The notes beneath the pieces are model-generated. The model was given only the letters and a program-made list of their open reading frames with translations. It was not told where the DNA came from and made no database searches. Positions 8,841-17,170 of a stretch of DNA of 64,000 nucleotides are shown piece after piece. This DNA is from Vibrio tubiashii ATCC 19109 (GTDB lineage: Bacteria > Pseudomonadota > Gammaproteobacteria > Enterobacterales > Vibrionaceae), in contig NZ_CP009355.1 of assembly GCF_000772105.1 (NCBI RefSeq), forward strand, positions 186,001-250,000, in the 5' to 3' direction. The position numbers and the translations under genes were made by a program. Within the stretch, counting starts at the first letter, position 1; every line of letters begins with the position of its first letter.

Positions 8841-10247
8841 TTATTCTGTAGTCTTTGCTTCAAGTTTACTTTCTACCACTTGTGGTGCTTCATCATCAGA
8901 CTTTCGGATGATCTTTTCTTCAACTTGAACCTTACTCTCTGTCAGTGCTTCACGAACTTCTTTGTTGGATGACTTAGGAAGAAGTTGATGGAGAAGAACC
9001 GTTGCTATGGTGCCCGTGGTAATGCCAGAGTGCAGGAAGTTAGCAATATCGTGCGGTAAGTGCTGAAGTAAACGAGGTTCAAAAGTCACGGCTAAACCTG
9101 ATGCCAAACCGACACAGATAACCAAAGCGTTGCGTTTGGTGTCTGCGGCCATAATCAGCATGCGAATACCAGCGTAGGCAATCATGCCAAACATAACAAA
9201 GCCAACACCGCCAAGAACTGGTTTAGGAATGGTTACCGCGACGGCTGCAAGTTTAGGGAACAAGCCGCCTAAAATCAGCAGGCCACCTGTTGCTGCAACA
9301 ACATATCGACTCGCTACACCAGTAATGCCCACTATCCCTACGTTTTGGCTGAAAGAAGCCAGTGGCATAGCGGTTAAAATCGAAGAAAGCGTACTGCCTA
9401 AGCCATCACCAAGCAGACCGCGTTGCAGATCTTTGCCCGAGATTTGTTTATTACAGTTGTTTGCTAGTGCCATAAAGTCACCCGTTGCTTCAGCAATGAC
9501 GACAATATAAACCAAGCTCATGCTCACAATGGCGCTGGCTTGAAAGCTTAAACCGTATTTAAGAGGCTCTGGTCCACCAACCCAAGCGGCAGAGGTAATA
9601 TCATCAAGGTTTACCATGCCTAGGGAGAGCGCGACGATGTAACCGCCCGCTAGACCAATAACAATGGCAGATGCGGCAACTGCGCCTTTACAGTAAACCG
9701 AGACTGCAACCACGATACCCAGTGAAACGATGGCTAAGAAAAGCTTTGGTAGAGTTGCAAAGTTTTCACTCGCAGCGGGCGCATCACCCACCCAGTTCAT
9801 CGCAACGGGCAATATGGTTAAGCCGATTAGGGTGACAACAACGCCACTCACTACCGTTGGGAATAGCTTGCGGACTTTGTCCATATAAAAGCTAGCCGCA
9901 ATCACCACTAAAGAGCCAACTAAAGCCGAGCCCATAATGCTAGCGACACCACCTTCGCGGCCAATGGCAATCGCCACACCTAAGAAAGCAAAACTAGAGC
10001 CCATGACAACAGGTAAACGAATACCGATAGGTCCGACACCAATACATTGCGCCATGGTGACGATGCCCGAAGCGAGTAGGGCGGCATTGATTAGCGAGAC
10101 AATCTCTTCGTTGGGCAGTCCGATGGATGCGCCAACAATGAGCGGGACAGCCACAATACCACCAATGGATGCCAGCATGTGTTGCAAAGCGAGCAGCAAG
10201 GTAATGCCGTGTGGCGGTTTTTGGTTGAGTGTATACAGAAGTTTCAT
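8841..10247 (-). CDS. NCS2/NAT-family uric acid or xanthine permease
   Basis: Integral membrane protein of 468 residues with the nucleobase-ascorbate transporter fold, driving purine import with protons or cations. The NAT signature reads FSQNVGIVGITGVASR in the second half, and the helix-8 region has EATGDFMAL, where uric acid and xanthine carriers keep E-x-T-G-D. This resembles UacT/PucJ urate carriers more than uracil carriers. The hydrophilic tail (about residues 420-468) is rich in Lys and Glu. It lies between an AzgA-type permease gene and 8-oxoguanine deaminase. The exact substrate (urate or xanthine) is not decidable from sequence alone. Confidence 0.85.
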   Translation of the reverse strand: MKLLYTLNQKPPHGITLLLALQHMLASIGGIVAVPLIVGASIGLPNEEIVSLINAALLASGIVTMAQCIGVGPIGIRLPVVMGSSFAFLGVAIAIGREGGVASIMGSALVGSLVVIAASFYMDKVRKLFPTVVSGVVVTLIGLTILPVAMNWVGDAPAASENFATLPKLFLAIVSLGIVVAVSVYCKGAVAASAIVIGLAGGYIVALSLGMVNLDDITSAAWVGGPEPLKYGLSFQASAIVSMSLVYIVVIAEATGDFMALANNCNKQISGKDLQRGLLGDGLGSTLSSILTAMPLASFSQNVGIVGITGVASRYVVAATGGLLILGGLFPKLAAVAVTIPKPVLGGVGFVMFGMIAYAGIRMLIMAADTKRNALVICVGLASGLAVTFEPRLLQHLPHDIANFLHSGITTGTIATVLLHQLLPKSSNKEVREALTESKVQVEEKIIRKSDDEAPQVVESKLEAKTTE

Positions 10248-10260
10248 TGGTTATACCTCA

Positions 10261-10400
10261 GAGAGAATCCATTTTTCTCTCGTAGATTGGACAATTGACT
10301 TCTACAAACTACGTAGGGTCACGAATTTTTCGTATAGGAAGCTAGCCCGAACCCATGCTCAGGCTAGTTTTCACAAGGATAATTAGGGTCAGCAGACCCT
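10261..10400 (-). promoter_or_regulatory. Structured leader of the NCS2 permease gene
   Basis: The 158-nt gap between the two permease genes contains four separate stem-loops: agggtc/gaccct (10385-10400), ctagcccga/tcaggctag (10342-10367), acgaa/ttcgt (10321-10333) and gagag/ctctc (10261-10281, close to the ribosome site). None has a long U tract, so they are not simple terminators. They may be processing or translation-control elements. I could not match a known purine riboswitch by eye. Confidence 0.4.
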
Positions 10401-10405
10401 AGGAA

Positions 10406-11748
10406 TTAGATGTAGATAAGCTTAGCGACGAAGACGACAGTCAGGATGTACATTGAGATAGAGACATCTTTAGTTTTTCCTGTCGCGACTTTCAGCACTG
10501 TGTAAGTGATAAAGCCAAGAGCAATACCGTTTGCAATTGAGAAAGTCAGCGGCATCATCAGGGCAGTAATCGCTGCCGGAGCACCATTGGTAAAATCTTT
10601 CCAATCGACATGCTGCATACTGCTCATCATCACGAATGCGACGTAGATTAGCGCACCTGCCGTGGCGTAAGCTGGAATCATACCTGCCAAAGGTGAAAGG
10701 AAAATAGCCGCTAGGAATAGGGCAGCTACTACAATGGCTGACAGACCTGTACGAGCACCTGCTGCTACACCCGCCGCACTCTCTACGTAACTAGTTACAG
10801 GCGGACAACCGACACAAGCACCTGCGACACTAGAAATAGAATCGGCTTTTAACGCCTTGCTAAGCCCTTCGATTTTACCTGTTTCTTTGTTTACAAGATG
10901 CGCACGTTCAGCAACACCCATCAGTGTGCCTGCAGTGTCGAACATGTTAACGAACAAGAAGGCCAAGATGACGCTAACCATTGAGATGTTAAACGCTCCA
11001 GAGATGTCCATTGCCAAGAAGGTAGGGGCAATACTTGGCGGCGCTGCAAAGAAGCCGTTGTATTGAACGAGACCTAACATCATACCAACAACAGTGACGC
11101 TCAAAATCCCGATCAGTACCGCACCGAAAACTTTACGCTCACTGAGTACTGCGATGATTAAGAAAGCGATAGCCGCAAGCATGGCATCAGGTTTAGTGAA
11201 GTCGCCAAGTGAAACCAAAGTGGCTGGGTTCTCTACCACAATACCCGCGGTTTTAAGCCCGATAAGACCTAAGAAAAGGCCGACACCTGCGGTCATTGAG
11301 AAGCGTAAACTTTCTGGAATACTTTCAATGATCCATTGGCGTATTTTGTAGAAGCTCATCCCGACAAATAGGATACCTGAGAGGAATACCGCACCAAGCG
11401 CGACTTCCCAGCTGTAGCCCATTTCACTAACCACAGTGAAAGAGAAGAAGGCGTTAAGGCCCATGCCCGGCGCCAAACCGACAGGCCAGTTGGCAAAAAG
11501 TCCCATTAACAGACAGCCAATCGCTGCACCAATACAGGTTGCAACGAAGACTGCGCCAGAATCCATCCCTGAAGCCGCCATGATTTGAGGGTTAACGAAA
11601 ATGATGTATGCCATAGTGGCAAAAGTGGTAATCCCCCGATCATTTCGTTTTTAACACTGGTTCCATGTGCTTTCAGTTTGAAAAAGCGCTCTAGCAAGCC
11701 ACCCGATTGGCTTTCGTTATTCAGCACTTCTGCTTTGCTTTCATTCAT
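10406..11748 (-). pseudogene. Frameshifted NCS2 purine permease, AzgA/GhxP type
   Basis: The gene should encode a hypoxanthine/guanine/adenine permease of about 447 residues. The N-terminus starts at 11748 (MNESKAEVLNNESQSGG...VKNEMIGG, preceded by aaggac). The rest (MAYIIFVNPQIMAASGMD onward, through NAFFSFTVV, NMFDTAGTL and GCPPVTSYVESAAG) is in another frame. The break is at a run of five G (plus strand ccccc, 11633-11637). A sixth G would restore M-I-G-G-I-T-T-F-A-T-M-A-Y, the family's usual sequence. It is either a real one-base deletion or a homopolymer sequencing error. Everything else looks intact, so decay would be very recent. Translation from 11614 alone would lack the first helix region. 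Confidence 0.85.
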
Positions 11749-11884
11749 GTCAGCAAGTCCTTTTGTTTTGATGTTTCTGAAATTGAATACCGCTTTCTGC
11801 ATTTTGATGGTGTTTTTGCAGACTCCAATTCTCCCGATTGATATGTATGACGTTGTTAGGGTTATCTATTGCTGATTACTTTGG

Positions 11885-12238
11885 TTAGCTTCCACGATAG
11901 GTAGAGAAGCTGTACGGCGAAACAAGCAAAGGCACGTGGTAATGTGCACCTGTTTCTCCTAGACCAAAGCGAATCACAACGTCATCTAGGAATGGGATTT
12001 CACCAAGGTCGACATCTTGGTTCTTGTAGTAATCGGCAACATGGAATACCAGTTGATATTTGCCTGTCACAAACTCATCGCCTTCTAGCACTGGTTCATC
12101 AGTTCGACCATCAAAGTTGGTGGTGACCGTTTTAATCTTGGTCAGGCTGCCCTCTTCAACACGGAACAGCTCAACTTGAATATTTGCACCGGGAACGCCG
12201 TGCATTGTATCCAATACGTGTGTAGTTAATTTGCCCAT
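11885..12238 (-). CDS. uraH: 5-hydroxyisourate hydrolase (transthyretin-like)
   Basis: Hydrolyses 5-hydroxyisourate, made by PuuD, to OHCU. The 117-residue length is usual. The family's active-site signatures are present: LTTHVLDTMHGVPG at the N-terminus with the conserved His, the central Arg, and the C-terminal YRGS tetrapeptide, which is diagnostic of the enzyme as against vertebrate transthyretin. There is no signal peptide, so it is cytoplasmic. It is the first gene of the leftward purine operon and divergent from puuE. A TTGTATACAA palindrome lies about 50 bp upstream of the start, pointing to control by the GntR regulator encoded at 47087. Confidence 0.95.
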   Translation of the reverse strand: MGKLTTHVLDTMHGVPGANIQVELFRVEEGSLTKIKTVTTNFDGRTDEPVLEGDEFVTGKYQLVFHVADYYKNQDVDLGEIPFLDDVVIRFGLGETGAHYHVPLLVSPYSFSTYRGS

Positions 12239-12286
12239 AATTGTTATTCGCGCCCAGCGCTCTCCTTAGCGATTATTGATTTTAAA

Positions 12287-12296
12287 TTGTATACAA
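12287..12296. promoter_or_regulatory. TTGTATACAA palindrome upstream of uraH
   Basis: Perfect 10-bp palindrome about 50 bp before the uraH start codon. It is identical to the one before puuE. Probable GntR-family operator. Confidence 0.6.
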
Positions 12297-12518
12297 AGTT
12301 GTTTTAAATTTACTTCTGTTACCTATATATGTACACAAAATATTCGGATAGTAAAGCTTGATGTTATAATTTTGTTACTAGTAAAAGTGAACAAAAATCA
12401 GTTTTGTGAGATCGAGCTAGATACCCATTTAAGCCTAAGTGTACATAACTTATTGATAAAATGGCTTTTGTTTACGTAAATTAACTTTAACAACAAAATC
12501 TTTACATTAAGATAATTT

Positions 12519-12530
12519 ATTGTATACAAT
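12519..12530. promoter_or_regulatory. ATTGTATACAAT palindrome upstream of puuE
   Basis: Perfect 12-bp palindrome about 60 bp before the puuE start. Its 10-bp core is the same as at uraH. It lies where it could overlap the puuE promoter. Confidence 0.6.
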
Positions 12531-12590
12531 GAATGTATGAAGTTTAAGAAGGCATAAAGACAAAGTGTCTTGTATTTAAGGAGAGCCTGA

Positions 12591-13514
12591 ATGGATAAGG
12601 ATTATTCACGAGACCTGATTGGCTATGGGGCGAATCCTCCTCACCCTAAATGGCCAGGTGGTGCTCGTATCGCCGTGTCGTTTGTGTTGAATTACGAAGA
12701 AGGTGGTGAACGTTGCCTTCTACATGGGGATGATGAGTCCGAAGCCTTTCTGTCAGAGATTCCAGCCGCGCAGCCAATTAAAGGCGAGCGACACATCAGC
12801 ATGGAATCTATCTATGAGTATGGTAGCCGCGCAGGTGTGTGGCGTGTGTTAAAGCTATTTGATGAGTACGAGATTCCATTGACCGTATTCGCAGTGGCGA
12901 TGGCGATTGAACGTCATCCAGATGTCGCAGAAGCTATGGTTCAAGCGGGACACGAGATTTGTAGTCACGGCTATCGCTGGATTGATTACCAATACATGGA
13001 TGAGTCGCAAGAGCGCGACCATATGATGAAAGCGATTGAAATCATCAAAGAGATCACCGGTGAAAGACCGCTTGGTTGGTATACAGGTCGTACAGGGCCA
13101 AATACCCGCAAGTTAGTTGCAGAAGAAGGTGGTTTCTTATACGACTCAGATGCGTATGACGATGACTTGCCTTATTGGCATACCGAGGCAGGTCAACCTC
13201 AGTTAGTGATTCCTTACACACTGGATGTTAACGACATGCGCTTTGCCACTGTACAAGGATTTAACTCGGGTGAACAGTTCTACCAATACCTAAAGGACAC
13301 ATTCGATACTTTATACGCTGAAGGTGCGGCAGCCCCTAAGATGATGTCAGTTGGTCTACATTGTCGTCTGATTGGTAGACCGGGTCGTATTGCATCGTTA
13401 AAGCGCTTCCTAGATTACGTTAAACAACATGACGATGTGTGGTTATGTCGCCGTGTTGATATCGCTCGTCATTGGCACGAGCATCATCCATACACACCAA
13501 AAGAGGGAAAATAA
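12591..13514 (+). CDS. puuE: Allantoinase PuuE (polysaccharide deacetylase-like)
   Basis: Opens the ring of allantoin to give allantoate. It belongs to the metal-independent PuuE family with the polysaccharide-deacetylase (NodB) fold, not to the amidohydrolase AllB family. The 307-residue length is typical. Diagnostic stretches are RDLIGYGANPPHPKWPGGAR at the start, SFVLNYEEGGE, GHEICSHGYRWIDY, and GWYTGRTGPNTR. A strong ribosome site (aaggagag) precedes the ATG. It heads the rightward operon and is followed by uraD with a single-base gap. Confidence 0.95.
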   Translation: MDKDYSRDLIGYGANPPHPKWPGGARIAVSFVLNYEEGGERCLLHGDDESEAFLSEIPAAQPIKGERHISMESIYEYGSRAGVWRVLKLFDEYEIPLTVFAVAMAIERHPDVAEAMVQAGHEICSHGYRWIDYQYMDESQERDHMMKAIEIIKEITGERPLGWYTGRTGPNTRKLVAEEGGFLYDSDAYDDDLPYWHTEAGQPQLVIPYTLDVNDMRFATVQGFNSGEQFYQYLKDTFDTLYAEGAAAPKMMSVGLHCRLIGRPGRIASLKRFLDYVKQHDDVWLCRRVDIARHWHEHHPYTPKEGK

Positions 13515-13515
13515 C

Positions 13516-14031
13516 ATGACTGAATTTCGTTTTTGCAAACCATCTCAAATGGAACGTACGGAATTTGTCTCCCACTTTGGCGACGTGTATGAGCATAGCC
13601 CATGGGTAGCAGAAACCGTCTACGATCAAGGGTTATCAGATCAGGATAACTTTGTTTCAAATCTGCATTTAAGAATGGCTGAAACGCTTTTAGACGCAGA
13701 GAAAGCAAAACAACTTGCACTTATAAATGCTCACCCAGATTTAGCGGGGCGAGCAGCAATTAACGGCGAACTTACTGCCGCATCGACTGCGGAACAAGCT
13801 GGCGCAGGCATTGATCAGTGCTCAGCGGAAGAGTTCGAGAAATTCACTACGTACAACGACAGTTACAAAAGCCGCTTCAACTTTCCCTTCATCATGGCAG
13901 TGAAAGGGGCCAATCGTTACCAAATTCTTGAATCCTTCGAGAAGCGATTAGGCAATGATAGTGACACTGAGTTTGCTACTGCGATACAGGAAATCAACAA
14001 GATCGCACTGTTTCGCCTACGAGATATGTAA
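13516..14031 (+). CDS. uraD: OHCU decarboxylase
   Basis: 2-oxo-4-hydroxy-4-carboxy-5-ureidoimidazoline decarboxylase converts OHCU to S-allantoin. The start at 13516 (MTEFRFCKPSQMERTEFV) is the next possible ATG after the puuE stop and has GAGGG upstream; longer in-frame versions would overlap puuE. The 171 residues show the family features: catalytic His in LINAHPDLAG, then Q-A-G, the S.EF..F..YN.SY..RF.FPFI.AVKG block, and the Arg-rich C-terminus. Together with UraH it makes the PuuD product into S-allantoin rather than leaving it to racemise. Confidence 0.95.
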   Translation: MTEFRFCKPSQMERTEFVSHFGDVYEHSPWVAETVYDQGLSDQDNFVSNLHLRMAETLLDAEKAKQLALINAHPDLAGRAAINGELTAASTAEQAGAGIDQCSAEEFEKFTTYNDSYKSRFNFPFIMAVKGANRYQILESFEKRLGNDSDTEFATAIQEINKIALFRLRDM

Positions 14032-14059
14032 GTCACGGAGATGGCGACTGTTTCGTTCT

Positions 14060-14091
14060 GATATCGATTGATATCTGCCCGACAAAGGGCA
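14060..14091 (+). promoter_or_regulatory. Two adjacent hairpins between uraD and alc
   Basis: gatatc-gatt-gatatc (14060-14075) is followed at once by tgccc-gacaaa-gggca (14076-14091), then the 8-bp palindrome agagctct at 14093-14100. There is no T run. This 121-nt gap is the only sizeable one in the puuE-puuD operon, so RNA processing or differential expression is plausible. Confidence 0.4.
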
Positions 14092-14152
14092 TAGAGCTCT
14101 AGATGAGCATACTCACTTAACCTATTTTTGAATAATTGGAAGGATAAAGGAC

Positions 14153-15139
14153 ATGTCCTTAGATATTGAACAATACATTAACCTTGCTGACGATAAACTT
14201 GGCGCAGAAGCTATCTACGCTACCGATGATTTCTTTGCCGATAAGAGCCGACTTTTACGCCGTGAAGCACCAGAATGGAAAGACGATCTTTACGATGATA
14301 ACGGCAAATGGATGGATGGCTGGGAAAGCCGTCGTAAGCGTGGTGAAGGCTACGATTACTGTGTCATCCGCCTAGGTCTTGCGGGCACGATTGCGGGTGT
14401 TGATATTGATACGTCTTTCTTCACGGGTAACTTCCCGCCGTCGGCTTCGATTGATGCCTGTTATTCCCCAGACGGTGATCCAACCGACGCAACCGAGTGG
14501 CAAGAGATTCTACCTTCAATGGGTTTGCAAGGCGATCATCATCATCTTGAACAGATCGAAAGTGACGAAGTGTTTACTCACTTACGTCTCAACATTTATC
14601 CAGATGGTGGTGTTGCACGTTTACGCGTTTATGGTCGACCTAGCGTTGATTGGGATCGCATCGATAGCCAACAGAAAGTCGACCTCGCTGCGGTTGAAAA
14701 TGGCGGTCGCGCTTTGGCATGTAGTGATGAGCACTACGGCAACAAGTCTAACATTCTTGGCCCTGGTCGCGGTGAGAACATGGGTGATGGTTGGGAAACA
14801 GCCCGTCGTCGTACTCCGGGTAATGATTGGGTGATTGTCGCGCTTGGACATGCAGGCAACATTGACCGAGTGGTTGTCGATACAGCTCACTTTAAAGGTA
14901 ACTTCCCAGATAGCTGCTCAATTCAAGCTGCGTATGTTAAAGGCGGAACGGATGATCAAGTTGCGACTCAGAGTCTCTTCTGGCGTGAACTATTACCTGC
15001 GCAAAAGCTCAAGGCACATGACATTCACGAGTTCAACTCAGAGGTAAATGATCTTGGCGCTGTGACTCATGTTCGCCTCAATATTTTCCCTGATGGTGGT
15101 ATCAGCCGTTTACGTTTGTTTGGCACTAAAGCGAAATAA
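14153..15139 (+). CDS. alc: Allantoicase
   Basis: Hydrolyses allantoate to ureidoglycolate and urea. The 328-residue protein is made of two similar halves, as in all allantoicases. Each half has the W-E-x-x-R-R segment ([20 protein letters not shown] and [20 protein letters not shown]), a G-x-I-x-x-V-x-x-D-T stretch, F-x-G-N-F-P, and a terminal T-H-(V/L)-R-L-N-I-x-P-D-G-G. The start follows aaggataaagg. It yields the first urea of the pathway, which the urease encoded at 29410-34271 can use. Confidence 0.95.
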   Translation: MSLDIEQYINLADDKLGAEAIYATDDFFADKSRLLRREAPEWKDDLYDDNGKWMDGWESRRKRGEGYDYCVIRLGLAGTIAGVDIDTSFFTGNFPPSASIDACYSPDGDPTDATEWQEILPSMGLQGDHHHLEQIESDEVFTHLRLNIYPDGGVARLRVYGRPSVDWDRIDSQQKVDLAAVENGGRALACSDEHYGNKSNILGPGRGENMGDGWETARRRTPGNDWVIVALGHAGNIDRVVVDTAHFKGNFPDSCSIQAAYVKGGTDDQVATQSLFWRELLPAQKLKAHDIHEFNSEVNDLGAVTHVRLNIFPDGGISRLRLFGTKAK

Positions 15140-15153
15140 GCGAGGGAAGCAAT

Positions 15154-15717
15154 ATGAGCAATGGAATTCGCCGTTTAACCATCGAACCTTTGACCAAGCA
15201 AGCATTTGCTGAGTTTGGGGATGTGATTGAAGTAGACAATAGCGACTACTTTATGATCAACAATGGCTCGACTCGTCGTTATCACAAGCTAGCGAGCACC
15301 GATGTACAAGAGCAAGGTGGTGAAGCCATCATCAGTATCTTTCAAGCTATGCCGCTTAGCTATCCGTTAACGATAAAAATGTTAGAACGTCATCCTTTGG
15401 GATCGCAAGCTTTCGTTCCGTTGCTTGGTCAACCGTATCTTATTGTTGTTGCGCCAAAAGGGGATCAACCAAGTCTGAAGTCATGCCGCGCATTCTTGAG
15501 CAATGGACGTCAAGGTGTTAACTACCACAAAGGCGTTTGGCATCACCCAGTGTTAGCCCTAACTGACCAAGACCAGTTTCTTATCGTCGACCGAGGCGGT
15601 GAAGGGCATAACTGCGATGAAGTCTACTTCGAGAACGACTTAGTCTCACTGCATTTGGACGATCTACCGAGCAACAACAAGCTGGAAGAAAAACAGCGCA
15701 TGGAACAAGCGCTGTAA
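15154..15717 (+). CDS. allA: Ureidoglycolate lyase
   Basis: Releases glyoxylate and a second urea from ureidoglycolate. The 187-residue protein shows the family pattern: PLT..AFAEFGDVIE near the N-terminus, NNGSTRRYHKLA, MLERHPLGSQAFVPL, GVNYHKGVWHHPVLAL, and FLIVDRGG..HNCDEVYF. It sits 14 nt after alc and 11 nt before puuD with good ribosome sites, which supports co-transcription. Confidence 0.93.
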   Translation: MSNGIRRLTIEPLTKQAFAEFGDVIEVDNSDYFMINNGSTRRYHKLASTDVQEQGGEAIISIFQAMPLSYPLTIKMLERHPLGSQAFVPLLGQPYLIVVAPKGDQPSLKSCRAFLSNGRQGVNYHKGVWHHPVLALTDQDQFLIVDRGGEGHNCDEVYFENDLVSLHLDDLPSNNKLEEKQRMEQAL

Positions 15718-15728
15718 AGGAGTAAATT

Positions 15729-17030
15729 ATGGATCCACATATCACGGAGTGGTTGAATCTAGCGATTCGCTGGGTTCACATGATAGTTGGCATCGCATGG
15801 ATTGGTGCTTCATTCTACTTTGTTTGGTTGGAGAACAACCTAAACCGGGTTAACCCAAAAACGGGCCTTTCTGGTGACCTTTGGGCGATTCACGGCGGTG
15901 GTATCTACCACCTAGAAAAATACAAACTTGCACCACCAGAAATGCCTGAGCATTTGCATTGGTTTAAATGGGAAGCGTACTTCACTTGGATCACCGGTGT
16001 GCTGCTATTGGCTGTGGTTTACTACCTAAACGCTGAGATCTATTTGATTGCACCAGGCTCGGGCTTATCACCAACGACGGCAATTGCCATTGGTGTCGGT
16101 GCTTTGGTTGCTGGCTGGTTTATCTATGACTTGTTGTGTGATTCACCACTAGGTAAAACACCAATGCTATTAGGCGCGGTTCTATTCGTACTCTTAGTTG
16201 GCGCGGCTTATGGTCTAGCTCAAGTCTTCAGTGGTCGCGGCGCTTATATTCACGTTGGTGCAATCATCGGTACGATTATGGTCGGTAACGTGTTCCGCGT
16301 TATCATGCCTGCACAGCGCAACTTAGTGAGTGCTATTGAAGAAAACCGCGAGCCAGATCCTGCGCTACCAGCGAAAGGCTTACTGCGTTCTCGTCACAAT
16401 AACTACCTAACCTTGCCAGTGCTGTTCATTATGATCAGTAACCACTTCCCGAGCACCTATGGCTCGGAGTACAACTGGGCAATACTCGCAGGTTTGGCGA
16501 TCTTCAGTATCTTAGTGCGCCATTACTTCAATACTCGTCATGGTAGCCAGAAATTCGCTTGGACGGTTCCTGTAGCTGCATTAGGTATGGTGACACTTGC
16601 GTTTGTCACCTCACCGTATGCTAAGAAAGCGGCAGCACCAGTGGCTAAAGCGCCTGTTGCGGTTGAAGCGACTGCGCAGCCGGAAGCAAGCTCTACAGAC
16701 ACTGTGGCTGCAACATCAGAGAGCCCTGATCAAACAGGTGCGTCGGCATCGGAATCAGCGGCGCCTAGCGGTGTGAGTTTTGCAGCAATCAACAAGGTTA
16801 TTCAAGAGCGCTGCTCGGTATGTCACTCAGCAACGCCAACCCATGCTGCCTTTGCCGCTGCGCCAGCCGGAGTGATCTTAGATACACCTCAAGAGATTCA
16901 AGCCAATGGTCCACGTATAGCGCAAACCGTAAATACTAAATACATGCCATTAGGTAATTTGACCCAAATGACAGATGACGAACGTGTTCTGGTTGGCAAT
17001 TGGGTAGAACAAGGGTCAGTAATCAACTAA
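15729..17030 (+). CDS. puuD: Membrane urate hydroxylase PuuD with cytochrome c domain
   Basis: Oxidises urate to 5-hydroxyisourate at the inner membrane, replacing soluble uricase. The N-terminal 300 or so residues hold about eight membrane helices, starting with WLNLAIRWVHMIVGIAWIGA, whose conserved His resembles a haem or metal ligand. An Ala/Pro/Ser-rich linker (about 303-345) leads to a periplasmic c-type cytochrome domain with the haem motif C362-S-V-C365-H366 and a later Met in KYMPLG. Electrons probably pass to the respiratory chain. It is the last gene of the puuE operon and supplies the substrate for UraH. No other urate oxidase gene is seen here. Confidence 0.93.
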   Translation: MDPHITEWLNLAIRWVHMIVGIAWIGASFYFVWLENNLNRVNPKTGLSGDLWAIHGGGIYHLEKYKLAPPEMPEHLHWFKWEAYFTWITGVLLLAVVYYLNAEIYLIAPGSGLSPTTAIAIGVGALVAGWFIYDLLCDSPLGKTPMLLGAVLFVLLVGAAYGLAQVFSGRGAYIHVGAIIGTIMVGNVFRVIMPAQRNLVSAIEENREPDPALPAKGLLRSRHNNYLTLPVLFIMISNHFPSTYGSEYNWAILAGLAIFSILVRHYFNTRHGSQKFAWTVPVAALGMVTLAFVTSPYAKKAAAPVAKAPVAVEATAQPEASSTDTVAATSESPDQTGASASESAAPSGVSFAAINKVIQERCSVCHSATPTHAAFAAAPAGVILDTPQEIQANGPRIAQTVNTKYMPLGNLTQMTDDERVLVGNWVEQGSVIN

Positions 17031-17042
17031 CCCAATTTATCT

Positions 17043-17146
17043 CGCTTATCGGATTGCAAGCCCGATAAGCGTGATTCATGCAAACGTGGTATTTCCCGCT
17101 ATTTATCTCAAGTGAGATCCCCCGGCCCCTGTTCCGGGGTTTTTTA
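17043..17146 (+). terminator. Hairpin plus Rho-independent terminator after puuD
   Basis: A perfect 10-bp stem, cgcttatcgg / ccgataagcg (17043-17071), lacks a T tract. A second GC-rich stem, ccccgg / ccgggg (17120-17139), is followed by seven T and is the likely true terminator. Chemoreceptor translation begins just 25 nt later, so that gene may depend on read-through or on a promoter inside this gap. Confidence 0.75.
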
Positions 17147-17170
17147 TACCGCTAAAAGGAGTTACAAGTG

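Larger units (their letters stand above)
12239..12590. promoter_or_regulatory. Divergent control region of the uraH and puuE operons
   Basis: This AT-rich 352-bp gap drives both purine operons. It contains two perfect TTGTATACAA palindromes (listed separately), two weaker copies of the TGTACA core at 12330-12335 and 12440-12445, and a palindrome TTTACGTAAA at 12471-12480. A 12/14 match to TCTTTACGTAAAGA lies at 12499-12512. The last two motifs recur upstream of xdhA. No protein-coding gene is evident here. Confidence 0.65.

Noticed and set aside
10248-10405. Purine or xanthine riboswitch
   Set aside because: Hairpins are present, but I could not recognise the conserved core of a known class by eye. 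It is kept only as a structured leader.
11506-11802. Separate 98-residue gene upstream of the AzgA-type permease
   Set aside because: Its first part is the true N-terminus of the permease, and its second part is out-of-frame sequence after the G-tract shift.
12276-12479. Small gene between uraH and puuE
   Set aside because: It overlaps operator palindromes, is very AT-rich, and lacks a ribosome site.
15729-17030. Absence of urate oxidation because no uricase or HpxO is seen
   Set aside because: PuuD, with its membrane domain and cytochrome c motif, supplies this step.
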